In this document: positions 1 to 12,397 of the stretch, piece by piece
How the letters are laid out: every line of letters begins with the position of its first letter
Position numbering within the stretch: position 1 is the first letter of the stretch
The notes under the pieces: generated by a model
What the model was told of the DNA's origin: nothing
Seen by the model: only the letters and a program-made list of their open reading frames with translations
Databases searched by the model: none
Made by a program: the position numbers and the translations under genes
Source of the DNA: Anthostomella pinea
Lineage: Eukaryota > Ascomycota > Sordariomycetes > Xylariales > Xylariaceae
Length of the DNA: 64,000 bases
Assembly (NCBI GenBank): GCA_963556695.1
Contig: CAUWAG010000008.1
Location: 1,922,001 to 1,986,000, forward strand
Direction of reading: 5' to 3'

Positions 1-40
1 GTATCAACACGCCTCAACACGCCTTGTTCAACGACACCAA

Positions 41-1430
41 TCACAGAGGCGGCCCCCCCTGCCACGAGAAAGAGGCTCGGAACGCACACACCCGTCTCCA
101 CTCCTCACGATCGACCTTATCCTCCTGCCTCGTCAGCTTCCACTCCAGGTAGTTCGAATCTCCCTGGAGTATCTTGATCTTGTCCCCCTCGAGCTTCTCG
201 TACAGGTTCCAGTCGTCCAGTTGTGACGGTTTGGGGACCCCCCTGATCTCGTCGAACGACTTCTGGTCGGGAACGCGCTCCATCGTCAGTTCGAGGCGGT
301 ACGTGTTGGTCTTGTCGTCTAGCTTGCAGCCGTATTGCTTGATGGTGAAGCTGCATGCGGTTAGGTACGCCGAACTGCACGCCGAGCTCCACGCAAAAGG
401 GGGGGTTGTTAAACTTACAGTCCATCATATCTGACACCGGCTTGAGGCGCAAATATGCTCTTCAGTCGGTACCCCCGAAGGATCCGGATCTGGCGCCCTA
501 CTTGCGAGATCAAGGCGATGTGCATGTCGGAGGAGCGTCCCTCACGGATATACTTGACCGTATTAGTCCGGATCAGTTCTTCCCAGCCCGTCAAAAGAGG
601 GAGGGTTGTGCTGCCGTATCGTCCCTTGGTCGGCATCTCGAGCGAGCTACCAACAATGCCATCTCGTTCGGCGCATGTGATATTCAACCACCAGCTGAAC
701 TCCGTTAGCCCATATCACTTCTATGCCGGCGGAGACGAGTCAACACTCACTGCCCCGCCTCATACTGCAGGTTACCTTCGAGCTCGGAGATCGGATCGCT
801 CATCTTGGTCTCCCACTTGCTTACGTCGTACGTCAAGGAGTTGTTGAACGAGACATCCTTCAGCCGGCCGCCCTTCACGAGTATCGCACACCGGTGCTGG
901 TCCATCATGAAGAACTGCTCGCGGAAGCGCCGCCGCCAGATGCGCTGCAGGCTCTTGGCATGCGACACGTCGACGCGGAACCGCAGCGGCAGGTCCGCCG
1001 TGAAGCTGGCGACCTTGACCATCTCGGCGAACGCCAGCAGCTCGGCCAGCAGCTTGTCGAGGCGGGCGAACTCGATGGCCTCGAAGTCCAACGTCGGCTG
1101 CTTACGCTCCTCGTCCTTCAGGACCGCCTCGAGGAAGCTGCTCAGTCGCTCCGCCTCGGGCCCGACTGCGTTGTCCTTCCGCAGAGAGGCCCGCACTGAG
1201 TCGGAGAGCTCCAATAGGGCTTTCTGGTCCCAGTCGAGGTCGAACGACTCGTTCGAGGCCAGAGACTCTGTGGAATGGCCTGCGGAACAACCTTAGTCCC
1301 TTTGATGTGAGATCAAGTCTGAGCACCAGTCCTCACCTCTTGGAGAAGGCGAGCGCCTACCGAAGGGTAGCCCGCCGCTTCCGTCAAAACTGAAATGCTT
1401 TATCGTGGGACTGAAGACCTTGATGGTGGT
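41..1430 (-). CDS. SRA-YDG domain protein (5' end unresolved)
   Basis: Four exons can be joined with matching phases: 1337-about 1430, 751-1279, 419-694 and 41-350, separated by introns 1280-1336, 695-750 and 351-418, all GT-AG. The joined third and fourth exons read through DGIVGSSLEMPTKG, TLPLLTG and GVRYDGLFTIKQYG, the hallmark of the YDG/SRA fold that in UHRF-type proteins binds modified or hemimethylated DNA. The N-terminal part (751-1279) is helical and rich in charged residues with no domain I recognise. The final residues end at a TGA at 41-43. The first exon has no in-frame ATG and must be spliced to something further upstream, probably within 1430-1800, but I found no phase-consistent junction. 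Fungal SRA proteins are mostly uncharacterised, so a DNA-reading role is inferred from the fold only. Confidence 0.75.
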
Positions 1431-3222
1431 CAGTTTACGTGCGTACCACTTGCATGCTTACGACTGACATTGGTTAGTGACCGCCTGCTGAAAAACGACC
1501 GGTCCTGACCATCGTCGCTGAATTGGAGGGGCTTCGGCTTGAGACGGGTGCTGTAATTGTATAACGCGTCTTTTAGGAGCATACTCATCGTGCCCAGTGA
1601 GTACGCTCTCCGTGAGCCGTTCGTCCCTATGCAGGGTAACAATCTGCGTGAGAGAGTAAACAGTCGGATCTACCGTAGCCGCCGGCTTTCGAGTTCGGAA
1701 CACACTCGGTTGGGCCCATGCAGAAACAGAATGAACAATGGTGATTCGATAGCACTGATGTCGATACTCATGATTGCTTAGGTATGTGGCCACGAAGTCG
1801 AGCGCCCGGACTCGGGACTCGGCGAGTCGAAGACAAAGAAAGGTTGCCTCGGTCCGATGTCATGGTGTGCGGCGTATGGTGTTGGAACAAAGGGTACTCG
1901 CGGTCGAGGCGCGACCTCCCAGATAACAAAAGAATGTTCAGATGCGGGCAACAGCGACTGGTCGTGATTTCGCCTGGAGCCTTGTGACATCAGCCTTCTC
2001 CTCTACCGTCTGAACCGTTCATATTAGACCATCGTTCTGCCACGTGGTGTTGGTGATTCACCCACACGTATAGACTTGGGAGTCGAATACTAGTAGACCA
2101 AGTTACGCAGCTTTCAATGTGAATCATGAGAATTGCGTGGTGACTGCGCGCAACACCAAGCCCGCTTTCAATGTCTAAATCAAGCGTGGTTCGCTTTGCC
2201 CATATCGCCTCGTCGCGTTTTCCAGTTGACTCTTTGATACACCGGGGCCCAATCGATCATCCTGTCCAGCCGACGCTTACGCCGGTGCGTGTACCAGATT
2301 GAAGCATGATTCTACGGCGCAATGGACGCGTACGCCTTCGAGGTAGTGTTCAAAGCAAGCGAGAAGGGAGCGACAGTGGAAAGATCGAAGTACGCTTGGA
2401 GTGTGACTTTGGTGGTAAGTTCGACAGTCCACCCTATGGGACTGCATTGACAAAGTCAGCTCTTTCTTGGGAGAGTGTATGTGGCTTCTCGTCAAGCGAC
2501 AGCGTTGGATATGTTCAACTGCATATGGATGTACTCGCTTGCATCCACTGTCGTTTCTACCAAGCAGCCTCGCAGACGGACCAGCATCGCGAGCGCCCCT
2601 GGGCTAGACAGACAGCCTGACTCTGATCAGTAGGGGCATATCAGACCGGACATATCTCACGGTGGCCCAGTCCCAAAGCAACGGGACCCTTTATCCCAAA
2701 GTAACTTTGATATCATAATTCGAAATCAAGAAAGTAAGACGAAGAACTTCGGGAATGTTTCTCGCAGCAATTGGGTATCTAGTCCGCATGATCATGCAAC
2801 TCTATAGTACATGTGAAGAGGATCGAAACTCCTGTCCCTCCTCATATAGCGAAATGAAGCTTCACTGTCTCATCCTTTTCTCTGGCAAACATCATTGCAA
2901 TGCCAACGTCTACATAGCGCACACATCGAGTAGCACCAAAAACAGCAACGGATGCCCGGTGCTACTCGTGCTCAGGAGGAGATACTGCGTGTATGTAGGA
3001 CTCAACATCGAGTCTCTTACCAACAGGGTAAACTCTGCTGAATGAGGGACCAACTGCTTTGGCTTACTGACAAGCGACCGACCAGGTAAGCAACTCCTGT
3101 GACTGTACCGTCTTGCTGAACCATTGCCAAGTCGTAAGCGTCGACACAACAGCCAAGCACTGACAACATCAGGGACATTTCATCAGGCGATGCCGGTGGA
3201 CGACGATCGGATTGAATACCGC
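1431..3222. other. Intergenic, 1.8 kb
   Basis: The part nearest 1430-1800 may hold the missing first exon of the SRA-YDG gene: minus-strand reading frames there look protein-like but do not splice cleanly. The rest contains only short frames on both strands without family resemblance, and probably the 3' UTR of PUS7 near 3223. I see no RNA gene or repeat. Confidence 0.4.
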
Positions 3223-6200
3223 CTACGACAAGTTGAGGTTGGTGGCACCTTCGCTCGCAAGGGTACTGTTGGTCGAAGGGGCATCGTCTTTAGAGGTCGT
3301 GGGGACGTCAACGTCCATCTCGTCGGTCTGAAGGGCGGCCCCCTGAAGCTCTCGAACAACTATGGTCGCATATTGGCTCGTATCTAGGGCGAAACGAAGG
3401 ACAACTGCAATTTTCTGCTTTGTGGTCAGATCAGGGCTAGTTGATGGCTGAACCTGAGCCGGAGAAGATTCTCCAACTGCAACACCGGAAGGCTGTGCCG
3501 CTTCGTTAGATTGTGGCTGGTCAACGTTAGTAGTGTTGGTATGCCCGGTTTTGATTGCTGTCGAGACAGCGCCGTGGGAGGAATTTGTCTGGGCCGTTTT
3601 GTCCGTGGATGTGCCTGAAGGTGGCTGCGCCGTGTTGTTCCCAGCCTCTATCAATGTCTGTAACTCGGGCTGTGGCTCATCTTGAGAAGTAGCCGGACCG
3701 GGCTTTGGCAAGTCAACGTCAGTAGTGATTCTCAGTGCTGCCATCATCTGATAGATGGCATTCATCAGTCTATTTGCAAATGCTCGCACCTGTGTGTTGA
3801 TCGTTGCGACAATGGAGGAGCCTGATTGATCAGCATCAACGCTTGTCTGGGACGCCTTCTCGGCCGTGTCTGCTTGGTCAACCTGCTTCTTGTTACTCTC
3901 CTCGCTGTCAGTTTGCATAGCGTCACCATCCATAGGCTGAACAGCAGTCTGCATTTCGGGCTCGATAGTGTCGGTATGTCTTGCAATCTTGACTCGCTTG
4001 CTACTGCCATCAAGCGCTGTCTGCACCCAGGTGTCACTCGTCCGAACAGGAGGAGGCGGAGGCAGTTCCTCAGCCTTGCGTCTCGCGAACCTGGCTCTGG
4101 ACTCCTCACGCTCATTCTGTTGCACGTTTTGACCAAAGCTTTGCCAGGCTGATGTGACCTTCTGCTGGGTAGCATCACGTGTGGTCATTTCTTCAATTCT
4201 GCGAGCTTGACCCTCGGCTGCTTCCTTGACCTTGCGAGATCGGACGAGATCAAGATCAGTAGGTACGAGCTGGTCCAAGTCGTTCGAGTAAGCTTGAACA
4301 GATGCCGACGGGCTCCGCAAAAGTTTGCCCATCAGTTTGCGGTAGTTACCCGGAAGACTGAAGTCTCTCTGACGACGACGCATATCATGCGGGTCTAGAC
4401 CGCCATTCTCCCCTTTGCGCATGAATTCTGCGTAGAAAGCCCCAACTTCATTCGGGGGATAGACCACATCCCAGCCTGGTGTTGGCAAAACAATGTCGAA
4501 GATGGAATACTTGCCACTGTTGACGTCGTCTTCGGTCAAGACGTGTGCCACCAATCCTTTTGTACCTTCCGAGTCTGCATCGGCTTCAAGATGGATCGTT
4601 TCCTCAGCGTTTTTCTCCTCGTCATCGACTACCATTGGCATAGGTGCATCAGGCTTGATGAGGACTAGATCTCCCTTGACCACGTTGGGACCAAAGAGTT
4701 CCCAGCGCTTGCTTGCAACGAAATTCCAGACGAGAGACTGATACGCATGGACGTACATAGTACGCATCGTCTTGTTGATGGTCTGGATTGCGCCGCGGAA
4801 GTCTGTCGGGTTTCTTCCAATGTGGTTGATCAATCTCATCTCGACGTGACATCTCTGTGGGAGGTGTTTCAGCGCTGCTTGATGGTCCCCAGTCTTTAGG
4901 ATCGTTGAGCAAGCCCGAGCCCGATTGATGTCGTCCCGACGGAAGGCGCTTTGACCTTGGTCTGACACATCCAGTAGATTTGGGTCGAATGAGAGCAGAG
5001 CTTTGACCGCACCCTCGAAATCGTCCTGAAGTATTTTTATGCCGACCTCTTGAGTTCCGATCTGATGCGTGCCAAACCGCTGGGTGCCGTAGTAGTTGAT
5101 GAACCCGTGCTGGACCATCTGCGCCAATGCCGAATCTAGAGTGGATTTCGCCACCTCGAGCTTCTGCTCGAAGTTGAGATCGTCTGTACCGTTGAAGGAG
5201 CAATTCTTCATGACGATGACAAACTCATTTCCGCCGTGACTGTTCAGGGTGATGGGACCCTGTGCAAGCTTGAAATCTCCGATCTTGATGCCGTGGACTT
5301 TGGTATTGAGTCCGACCAGCTGGGGAAGATTTCGACTTCTGACGCTCACGCGCTGTACAGTCACAGCCCGGCGATCCTTAGTCCCAGCTGAGCCGAAATC
5401 CTTTGCAAAGACCTTCAAAACCTTGCCCATATGATTGAGCGCATCCATAGTATCTCTGTTCTCTTTGTACAAGGAGAAATGTATGTAAGGGGTTTTGATA
5501 GCCCGGTCAGTGTTGCTCTGGTGATTGTTTCGTGAACGATCGTTTCTAGAACGGTTGCCCCATTGCTGTCTGCCTCCACCCACAGCTCTTGCTTTGATAC
5601 AGCCCTCTGCATCGGTAGCAGTGTCAATCTTGCCACCGAATATGCGGCGGATTTCCTGGAAAGACGTTAGACTTGTGAGCGACGAATTTGGCGTCGGGTT
5701 GCTTACTGAATGGATTTGTGATCTCAAGGATCTGTCAATAGGAGGGAGCTTCACCTCGCCGTGGCTCTTCAGAGGCGCTCTTGGGTTATTCTTCATCTTC
5801 TCGAAGAATGCGATCAAATCTTGTGCTGCAGCCTGGCCAAGAATATTGACCAGGGCGGTCTCATCTGATCGTGGAATAACCATGACGGATCCTTGATCGC
5901 CCATAGGCTGATCTGCACCGAGAGCAGGCCTCTCGGTGTCCTTGACATCGGAACCAACCCCCTTGGTGAGAACAGCTCCTCCGCTGGAAGCGCTTCCATC
6001 AATGGGGGCATTTCCTTCGTTGGAAAGATTGCCTTCGACGGGAGTACTACCATCGGTAGGAGCACTTCCTTCAATGGGGGCATTTCCTCCGTTGGAAACA
6101 TCGCCTTCGACGGGGGTACTACCATTGGTAGGGGCACTTCCTTCAGTGGGGACACTTCCTCCAGTAGCGGAATTATCTTGGGCAGCACCCTTAGAATCCT

Positions 6201-6729
6201 GGGACTGCGTGGGCTTCGCAGGCTTTGATGATTGACTGGCACTGGAACTTGTAGTCTGAAGGAGTGGAACCTAAGTTCTTTCATTAGCGTGGTGCCTAAG
6301 CAGTGACCATGGCGGGGATTGGAGTGATGTGTAAACTTACAGTCTTGGGAAGGTCTCTGGCGTGCATAGGGTAATCAGTCAGATGGAGTACTTCGCCCTC
6401 TTTCGTAATCTCGTGGACTTGAAAGTCAGTGAACCTGGTGATACAATTATTAGTATGAGTGCCAACATATCCCATGAGCCCACGAGCTTAGATCAAGGTG
6501 CCCAAAGCAAATACTAGCTGAAGAAAGAGGAACAGAGCCACCGAGCCTGCCGGGTGGCAGGACGGAAGATGTGTTGTGGTGGTGTTGTGTGTAAGACGGC
6601 ATGGATAGATGCAACCTACCGTGTGCGGCTCTGTCCATGCCAACCGCGCTCCTTGGGCGCAACGAATTGCGTGATTCCTAGGCGTTGCTCCAGGGAATTG
6701 CGCAGCCCGGCATTACTGCCCTGGGCCAT
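3223..6729 (-). CDS. PUS7: Pseudouridine synthase Pus7 (TruD family)
   Basis: PUS7 isomerises uridine to pseudouridine in tRNA, U2 snRNA and some mRNAs. Exons are 6620-6729, 6341-6434, 5707-6270 and 3223-5655, phases agreeing at every junction, giving about 1066 residues. The start is chosen because exon 1 reads LGITQFVAPK and splices to FTDFQVHEI, the two N-terminal family motifs. Catalytic Asp (about residue 350) lies in GTKDRRAVTV; FINYYGTQRFG and RTMYVHAYQSLVWN follow. Two parts are unusual. Residues after LTDYP carry a Gly/Ser/Pro/Glu-rich stretch with a 24-residue tandem repeat. A long disordered, Gln/Thr/Ser-rich segment also splits the end of the TruD fold: the closing element VVLRFALDTSQYATIVV is found only near the C-terminus. 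The third intron, 5656-5706, is 51 nt and stop-free. The gene is divergent from SSL2, sharing about 820 bp. Confidence 0.93.
5990..6150 (-). repeat. 72-bp tandem repeat inside PUS7
   Basis: Two near-identical copies of a 72-bp unit encode a 24-residue block of the pattern GSAPTxGSTPVEGxxSNxGN followed by API(E/D). Copies differ by a few substitutions (Asn/Asp, Asp-Val/Asn-Leu, Gly/Glu) and keep the reading frame. It sits between the N-terminal TruD strand and the catalytic region. Confidence 0.8.
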
Positions 6730-7550
6730 GGCAGTGTGAGTGGCCATGTTGGAGTCGTGCTGATGAAAGGAAGAGTCCGAGGTCCAGAAGAGACAGAAGT
6801 ATCAGGTGCTCGATGGAGAAGAGAGGGTGATGATGAACACACGAGACAAGATGCCCATTCCGAGGGTGCAGGTAGGTAGGTAGGTAGATTGAAGGTACCA
6901 ACACGACGCGTGGTGTTTTGCAGGGGATGCTACTGGCGGGGTGACCTGAAAATCAAAGATTCTGCTGGCAGAATATGGCAGATCAAAGCGGTGTGTGATC
7001 GAGTAGAGCAGGCGGTCTGGGGACAGCATCGGCTGAGCCAATCAGCAGCTGCTGAGAGTGGAGATTCTCCACACCCCGCTGGCTCACTAGCAGTGCGGTA
7101 ACTCTACCTGACCTACACGTACCTTCAAAGCGAGCATCCGGGAAGACGGTAAAAGTACATCTACCCAATTCAACATCTACATGATCACTGCTGCGCACTG
7201 AACAATACAACCTCCATAAGTACCACGGATTCTGAGATCAGCCTCGACCTACAGTTTTTGGCGAATTGACTGATGGATGCGGTCTTCCACATTCACCGGT
7301 GAACTTTGAAGTGGTCGCGACTTCCCCGGGAAGTCACTGTAGGGAACTAATTTCAACCCCACCATTCCCTTTCCAGAAGCTCTGGGAAGTGCTCCGACTG
7401 GCTGGAACTTGCTTACCTTATCCCCGTGCACTCCCTCAGACGTCGTTGCTTGCTTTGTGATTCATCTTCATATTCGCCCCCAGGCCTTCCCTTCTGGCGA
7501 TTCCCCTCTCTTCATCGGCAGCATCTTGCGCCTCTCCGTCTGGTCAAAAA
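6730..7550. promoter_or_regulatory. Divergent promoter region PUS7/SSL2
   Basis: About 820 bp separates the two start codons. It holds both 5' UTRs and promoters. A (GGTA)4 run lies at 6871-6887. No TATA box or defined operator could be assigned with confidence. Confidence 0.5.
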
Positions 7551-10116
7551 ATGCCACCCAAGAAGAGAAAGGCTTCGGCCAGTAAGTCTATATATCCTAT
7601 GCTTTGGCTGCCACATCGATACTGACCTCAAAGACGTCGCTGGCGCAGCAAAGAGCGGAAGAGCCTCGGCCGCCTCGACACCCGGTCCCGCGACGCCTCG
7701 AGACATCGATAGCTCCGATGATCCAGGCTCGCCGGACGAACCTGCCGAAGATGAGGAGCAAATCCAGAAGGCTGTCGACCGCTTCTCGCTCGCAGCTTAC
7801 CAGGACAAGTCGAAACGAGGTCCCATCGATGCCGCCTCGCGATATTTCGGTGATAATGGGAAGCGTGACTTCTCCTACCTGCCTCTGAAACCTGACTCCA
7901 AGAGCCGACCGATCTGGATCGATCCGCAACGAGGCCGAATAATCCTCGAGAACTTTAGTGCTTTGGCGGAGCAAGCCAAAGATTTCCTCATCACCGTCGC
8001 TGAACCTCTGTCGCGCCCGACATTTCTCCACGAATATTCCTTGACGCCCCATAGTCTCTACGCAGCCGTCTCGGTTGGGCTGCAACCCCAAGATATCGTG
8101 AATACACTTGACCGATTTTCCAAGACGCCCCTTCCCGAGTCGATCGTGAGCTTCATTCGAAGCTGTGCTTCTAGTTATGGAAAGGTCAAACTTGTCATCA
8201 AGGATACGAAATACTTCGTCGAAAGCAACGACGCTGAAGTTCTGCAGAAGCTTCTCAAAGATCCAGTAATCGGGCCGTGTCGGGTACAGGGCACAGACAC
8301 AGTAACAAGTGCTCCTTCAATGGGCGGACTTGTCATCCCAGGAACATCGAACGCTGCAGGAGTACAGCAGGCTCAGCTTCGGCAAGGACAGCAAAGCGAG
8401 AACGCGCAACCAGAAGCAGATGAAAAGCCGCAACCGGAGAACCCCTTTGACGCCTTGCGAGAAGACGATGACGATGATAATCAAGAAGCAGTGCATGCTT
8501 TCGAAATATTAGACACCAGTGTCGAAATCGTTCAAAAGCGGTGTCTGGATATCCAGTACCCCATGCTCGAGGAATATGATTTCCGTAATGATGACCGCAA
8601 TGCCAATCTTGAGATTGACCTCCGACCAGCAACACAGATCAGGAGCTACCAAGAGAAAAGTCTCAGCAAGATGTTTGGTAACGGACGAGCCAAGAGTGGT
8701 ATTATCGTGCTGCCATGCGGTGCAGGTAAGACGTTAGTTGGTATTACTGCTGCATGCACCATCAAGAAGGGTACCATAGTGCTTTGCACTAGCACCATGT
8801 CGGCGCATCAATGGCGTCAGGAGTTTCTGAAATGGTCTAATATCGGGCCTCAAGATATCGCTGTCTTCACCGCAGACAGCAAGCAGAAATTTCCAGGGAA
8901 CACTGGGATTATCGTCACCACATATCCCATGGTTACTCAGTCTGGCAAGAGAGCGTACGACTCGCAGAAGATGATGGACTTCTTGACGGGGCGCGAATGG
9001 GGCTTGATGCTGCTCGATGAGGTTCACGTAGTCCCTGCCAATATCTTCCGAAAAGTATCACATTCCATCAAGAGTCACGCCAAACTGGGGCTGACGGCAA
9101 CGCTGCTCCGAGAAGACGACAAGATCCAAGATCTGAACTTCCTCATCGGGCCGAAGCTTTACGAAGCGAACTGGATGGAGCTTTCAGAACAGGGCCACAT
9201 CGCCAAAGTGCAATGTGCTGAGGTTTGGTGTCCGATGACAACCGAGTTCTACGATGAATATCTACGGACCAAAGATCGCGGTCTCAAACAGAACCTCTAC
9301 GTCATGAACCCAGCGAAGATCCAGGCCTGCCAATTTCTCATCGACTACCATGAAAACCGTGGGGACAAGATCATCGTCTTCTCAGACAACGTCTACGCTT
9401 TGATACATGTCGCAAAGGCCTTGGGGCGCTTGTTCATCTGCGGTTCTACACCTAATTCCGAGCGCATGGATGTTCTGGACAATTTTATGCACAACCCGCT
9501 TGTCAAGACGGTTTTCCTCTCGAAGATTGGAGACACGTCCCTTGACCTCCCCGAAGCTACTTGCCTGATCCAAATTTCCTCTCACTACGGGTCACGGCGT
9601 CAGGAGGCACAACGTCTGGGGCGTATCCTTCGAGCTAAACGTCGGTCAGACGAGGGATTTAACGCGTTCTTTTATTCTCTGGTATCCAAGGACACGGCTG
9701 AGATGTACTACTCTACGAAACGACAGGCCTTCCTTGTGGATCAGGGCTACTCGTTCAAGGTCATTACCCAGCTTGCAGGTATGGATAAGATGGAAAATTT
9801 GACCTTCAAGACGCCCAAAGACCGTCGGGAACTCTTGCAGAAGGTTATTGTGGACACGGAGGCAAAACGACCACTCGAAGACGGTGATCCTACAGACGAC
9901 CTCTTCTACACAGCAGGGGGAAGGAGGAAGAAGAGGGGTGTCAGGCGGACGGCCGGTACGTTGGGAGAGCTGAGCGGTGGGCAGGACATGGCCTACATCG
10001 AGCAGCGGAAGGGAGCCAACAAGGCGCTCAAGAAGAAACCAGGGAAGAGTGCCTTCTTCAAGAAGATAGGCCGGGAGAAGCAGAGAATGAAGGACCTAGC
10101 GACCCAGGAGGAATGA
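7551..10116 (+). CDS. SSL2: TFIIH ATP-dependent DNA helicase XPB/Ssl2
   Basis: XPB is the 3'-5' translocase of TFIIH, opening promoters for RNA polymerase II and acting in nucleotide excision repair. Exon 1 is 7551-7581 (reads [10 protein letters not shown], a lysine-rich nuclear-type start). Exon 2 begins at 7634 or 7649 and runs to the stop at 10116; with the first acceptor the protein has 837 residues. The family order is complete: N-terminal damage-recognition region, Walker A PCGAGKT (about residue 370), DEVH box in [10 protein letters not shown] (about 470), RED motif in LTATLLRED, and helicase motif [14 protein letters not shown] (about 670), followed by a basic C-terminus. Length and motifs match intact fungal orthologues. 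The 49-residue acidic linker before the helicase core is typical. Confidence 0.96.
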
Positions 10117-11967
10117 AATTGTACTATCCAATAATGTATTCAAATGGGAATTGGGCATAGTGGCGCATGGTGGCTGGCATCTGGACTCGGTCTTTTCGTC
10201 TATTACTGGCTGCAAGTGGACCACCACCCCAGGAAATACCCTCCAAGAATAGATGAGCATGATGAGCAATATTTGTTTCACCGCTGGTCTGTGTGGGCGC
10301 GACGCATGGCTTATGTTGTGTTACCGTACCGCCTTGGCATGGAGTAGATGTGAGATGGTTCCCGGCGCAGTGGACGGGCAACCTCCAAGATGTGCTTGGA
10401 AGCCGTGGGAATTCACGGGACGCGGATGCGAGTGACCCCTCCCGCATGGATGCACGCGATGCCGTGATATGCATACCCCAAAATGTTGTTCCTTCCTCTT
10501 ACAGCGAAAATTCGCGCATGGGAGCTTTCTGCCCGGAGACCAACCACCGGGCTTGCAAGGGCCGTTCTTTCGTACATGCTTGGTAGCTGGAGGCGGGTTG
10601 TTGATGAGATAAGGTGGGGAGGGACCTGTTCTCCATCGTCTCGCGATCGGATAAGGGATTGCGGGATTGGATGGCACGTCGCTGCGACGGGAGGATGCGA
10701 CTGCGTCTCGTGACGTTTCTTGATGGGCTTTTTCACTGTTCAGTCATCTGCCCCCAAGACTTTGATGGTGGAGCTCCCAGTATGAGATGCCGGCAGAGGA
10801 GAAATCGTCTGCCGGCGCCGCGGCACCTGGGAAACTGCGGGTGGGCGGCGGGGCCGGGGATATCTTGGGAACCTGAGGAGGAGCATCTCGTGATGACGTC
10901 ATTTGGGATAGATATCACGCGTAAACGGTAAATCACAGCCTCTGCATGAGATGAAATGGAACGCATGCTAGGATGGTACCTTTAGTTCGGTACGCTGTCT
11001 CGCTTGTTCTTTCCATGTGTCGCCTCGGGATATTTCGGTGCTGTGTCTCCAAGCACGCGACTGGAATTATTTAGCTCCATACCTTCCGATTGGTTGTGGA
11101 CTCGATCCGCGTGTCTCATCTGTGCTGTCCTCTTGCATTAGGGCTCACGCAGAAGCATCTTCTAGACTCCTCCTCGACACACGCCTCATTCGCCGCTCGG
11201 CTATCCATGGTCCAAGCAGCTCTAGTACCGTACATGACTTGCCGCTATCTGCCTGCATTCATGTGTGTGCAGTAAACCTGACTGAGGAAGATCTTGGTAT
11301 TATGGAGGCGCTGCTCCAAGCCACCCTTGGCTTGTGGGCGTGTGATACTGACAGGGATTCTTGCATGTCGTTGGAGACTTGGAGATGTTGGAGATCTTGG
11401 CACCGCTCATCTCGCGGGGTGCCAACTTGGCGTCTGCAAGCCCCGTGATAGGCTGTAATTTCGACGACGGCGTTACAGTTGACTGGGAGTCGGGGCAGAG
11501 CCGAGAAAACACCTCATCATCCCGCCTCCAATTCCATCATCATCTTATCATCTTCATTATTTTCAGGGAAAGATAACAGAACCGAAACCGAGAACATATC
11601 TCATGGGTTTGACAAATCATTGACTTTGCTCCCTTCTACATTCGCACCATTGGAGCTATCCATCCTTCTCGGCGCTCGTCCGCACCCAACTGCACTGCAC
11701 CTTTGCTTTATCCGTCGCTGGGAAGGAGGATTGAAAACGCTAGCAACGGGGTGGGGAACTGCACAAAGTTGGAGGTTCGAGCCGTGCGGTACGTGCAGGT
11801 GGTACTTGCAGGTGGCTAATAGCGGTACCTTGGCCACTCCGGGGTCTTAGCGTTTGCAACGCCAAAATGCAAGCGCATATCTGGAATCTAATAAAGATTT
11901 GCTTGCTTCCATAATCCATTGCCTTGCTTCTCACATCCACTCTCAACCTCCGAGCAGCCGACGACAT

Positions 11968-12015
11968 CAACAACAACAACAACAACAACAACAACATCAT
12001 CATCATCATCATCAT
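11968..12015. repeat. (CAA)9(CAT)7 microsatellite
   Basis: Nine CAA units at 11968-11994 run directly into seven CAT units at 11995-12015, followed by a few more CAA units. It lies about 700 bp upstream of the TRK start codon. Confidence 0.95.
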
Positions 12016-12241
12016 CAACAACAAGACCTGAGCCATCCGATATCACCGGACACTCATCAGCTTTCGATTGTTTGACCTTCCCAATTCCCACCGATGACAT
12101 TCTTCGTTGCACCTGCATGAGGGTAAGTTAACTTGACTGCGTGCTAGCATTCTCGTTTCATCAATCCAGTATTGCCCCTGCACGTGTTTGCCCTCTGGTC
12201 TTCCCCATTGATAGAAATCATCGCTGCACGTTGACCATCAC

Positions 12242-12397
12242 ATGTTGAGACTTCGTCCGGCTAGTAGCCACCTGCGCACCATTGGAACTACAACCAACAC
12301 AGCTGTCCGGCTTGCTCCTGCCGCTCTCACCTTTGTCCGATCACATTTATCTATACTCGTCAATCATTCGCCGCTGTGTGTGACCTCGCACCGCTGA
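12242..12397 (+). other. Upstream ORF candidate, 51 codons
   Basis: An ATG-initiated frame of 51 codons lies about 320 bp before the TRK start. It begins MLRLRPASSHLRTIG and is rich in Arg, Ser, Thr and Leu without acidic residues. If the TRK transcript starts upstream, this frame could act as a uORF. Whether it is in the mRNA is unknown, and the composition may be chance in a pyrimidine-rich leader. Confidence 0.3.
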
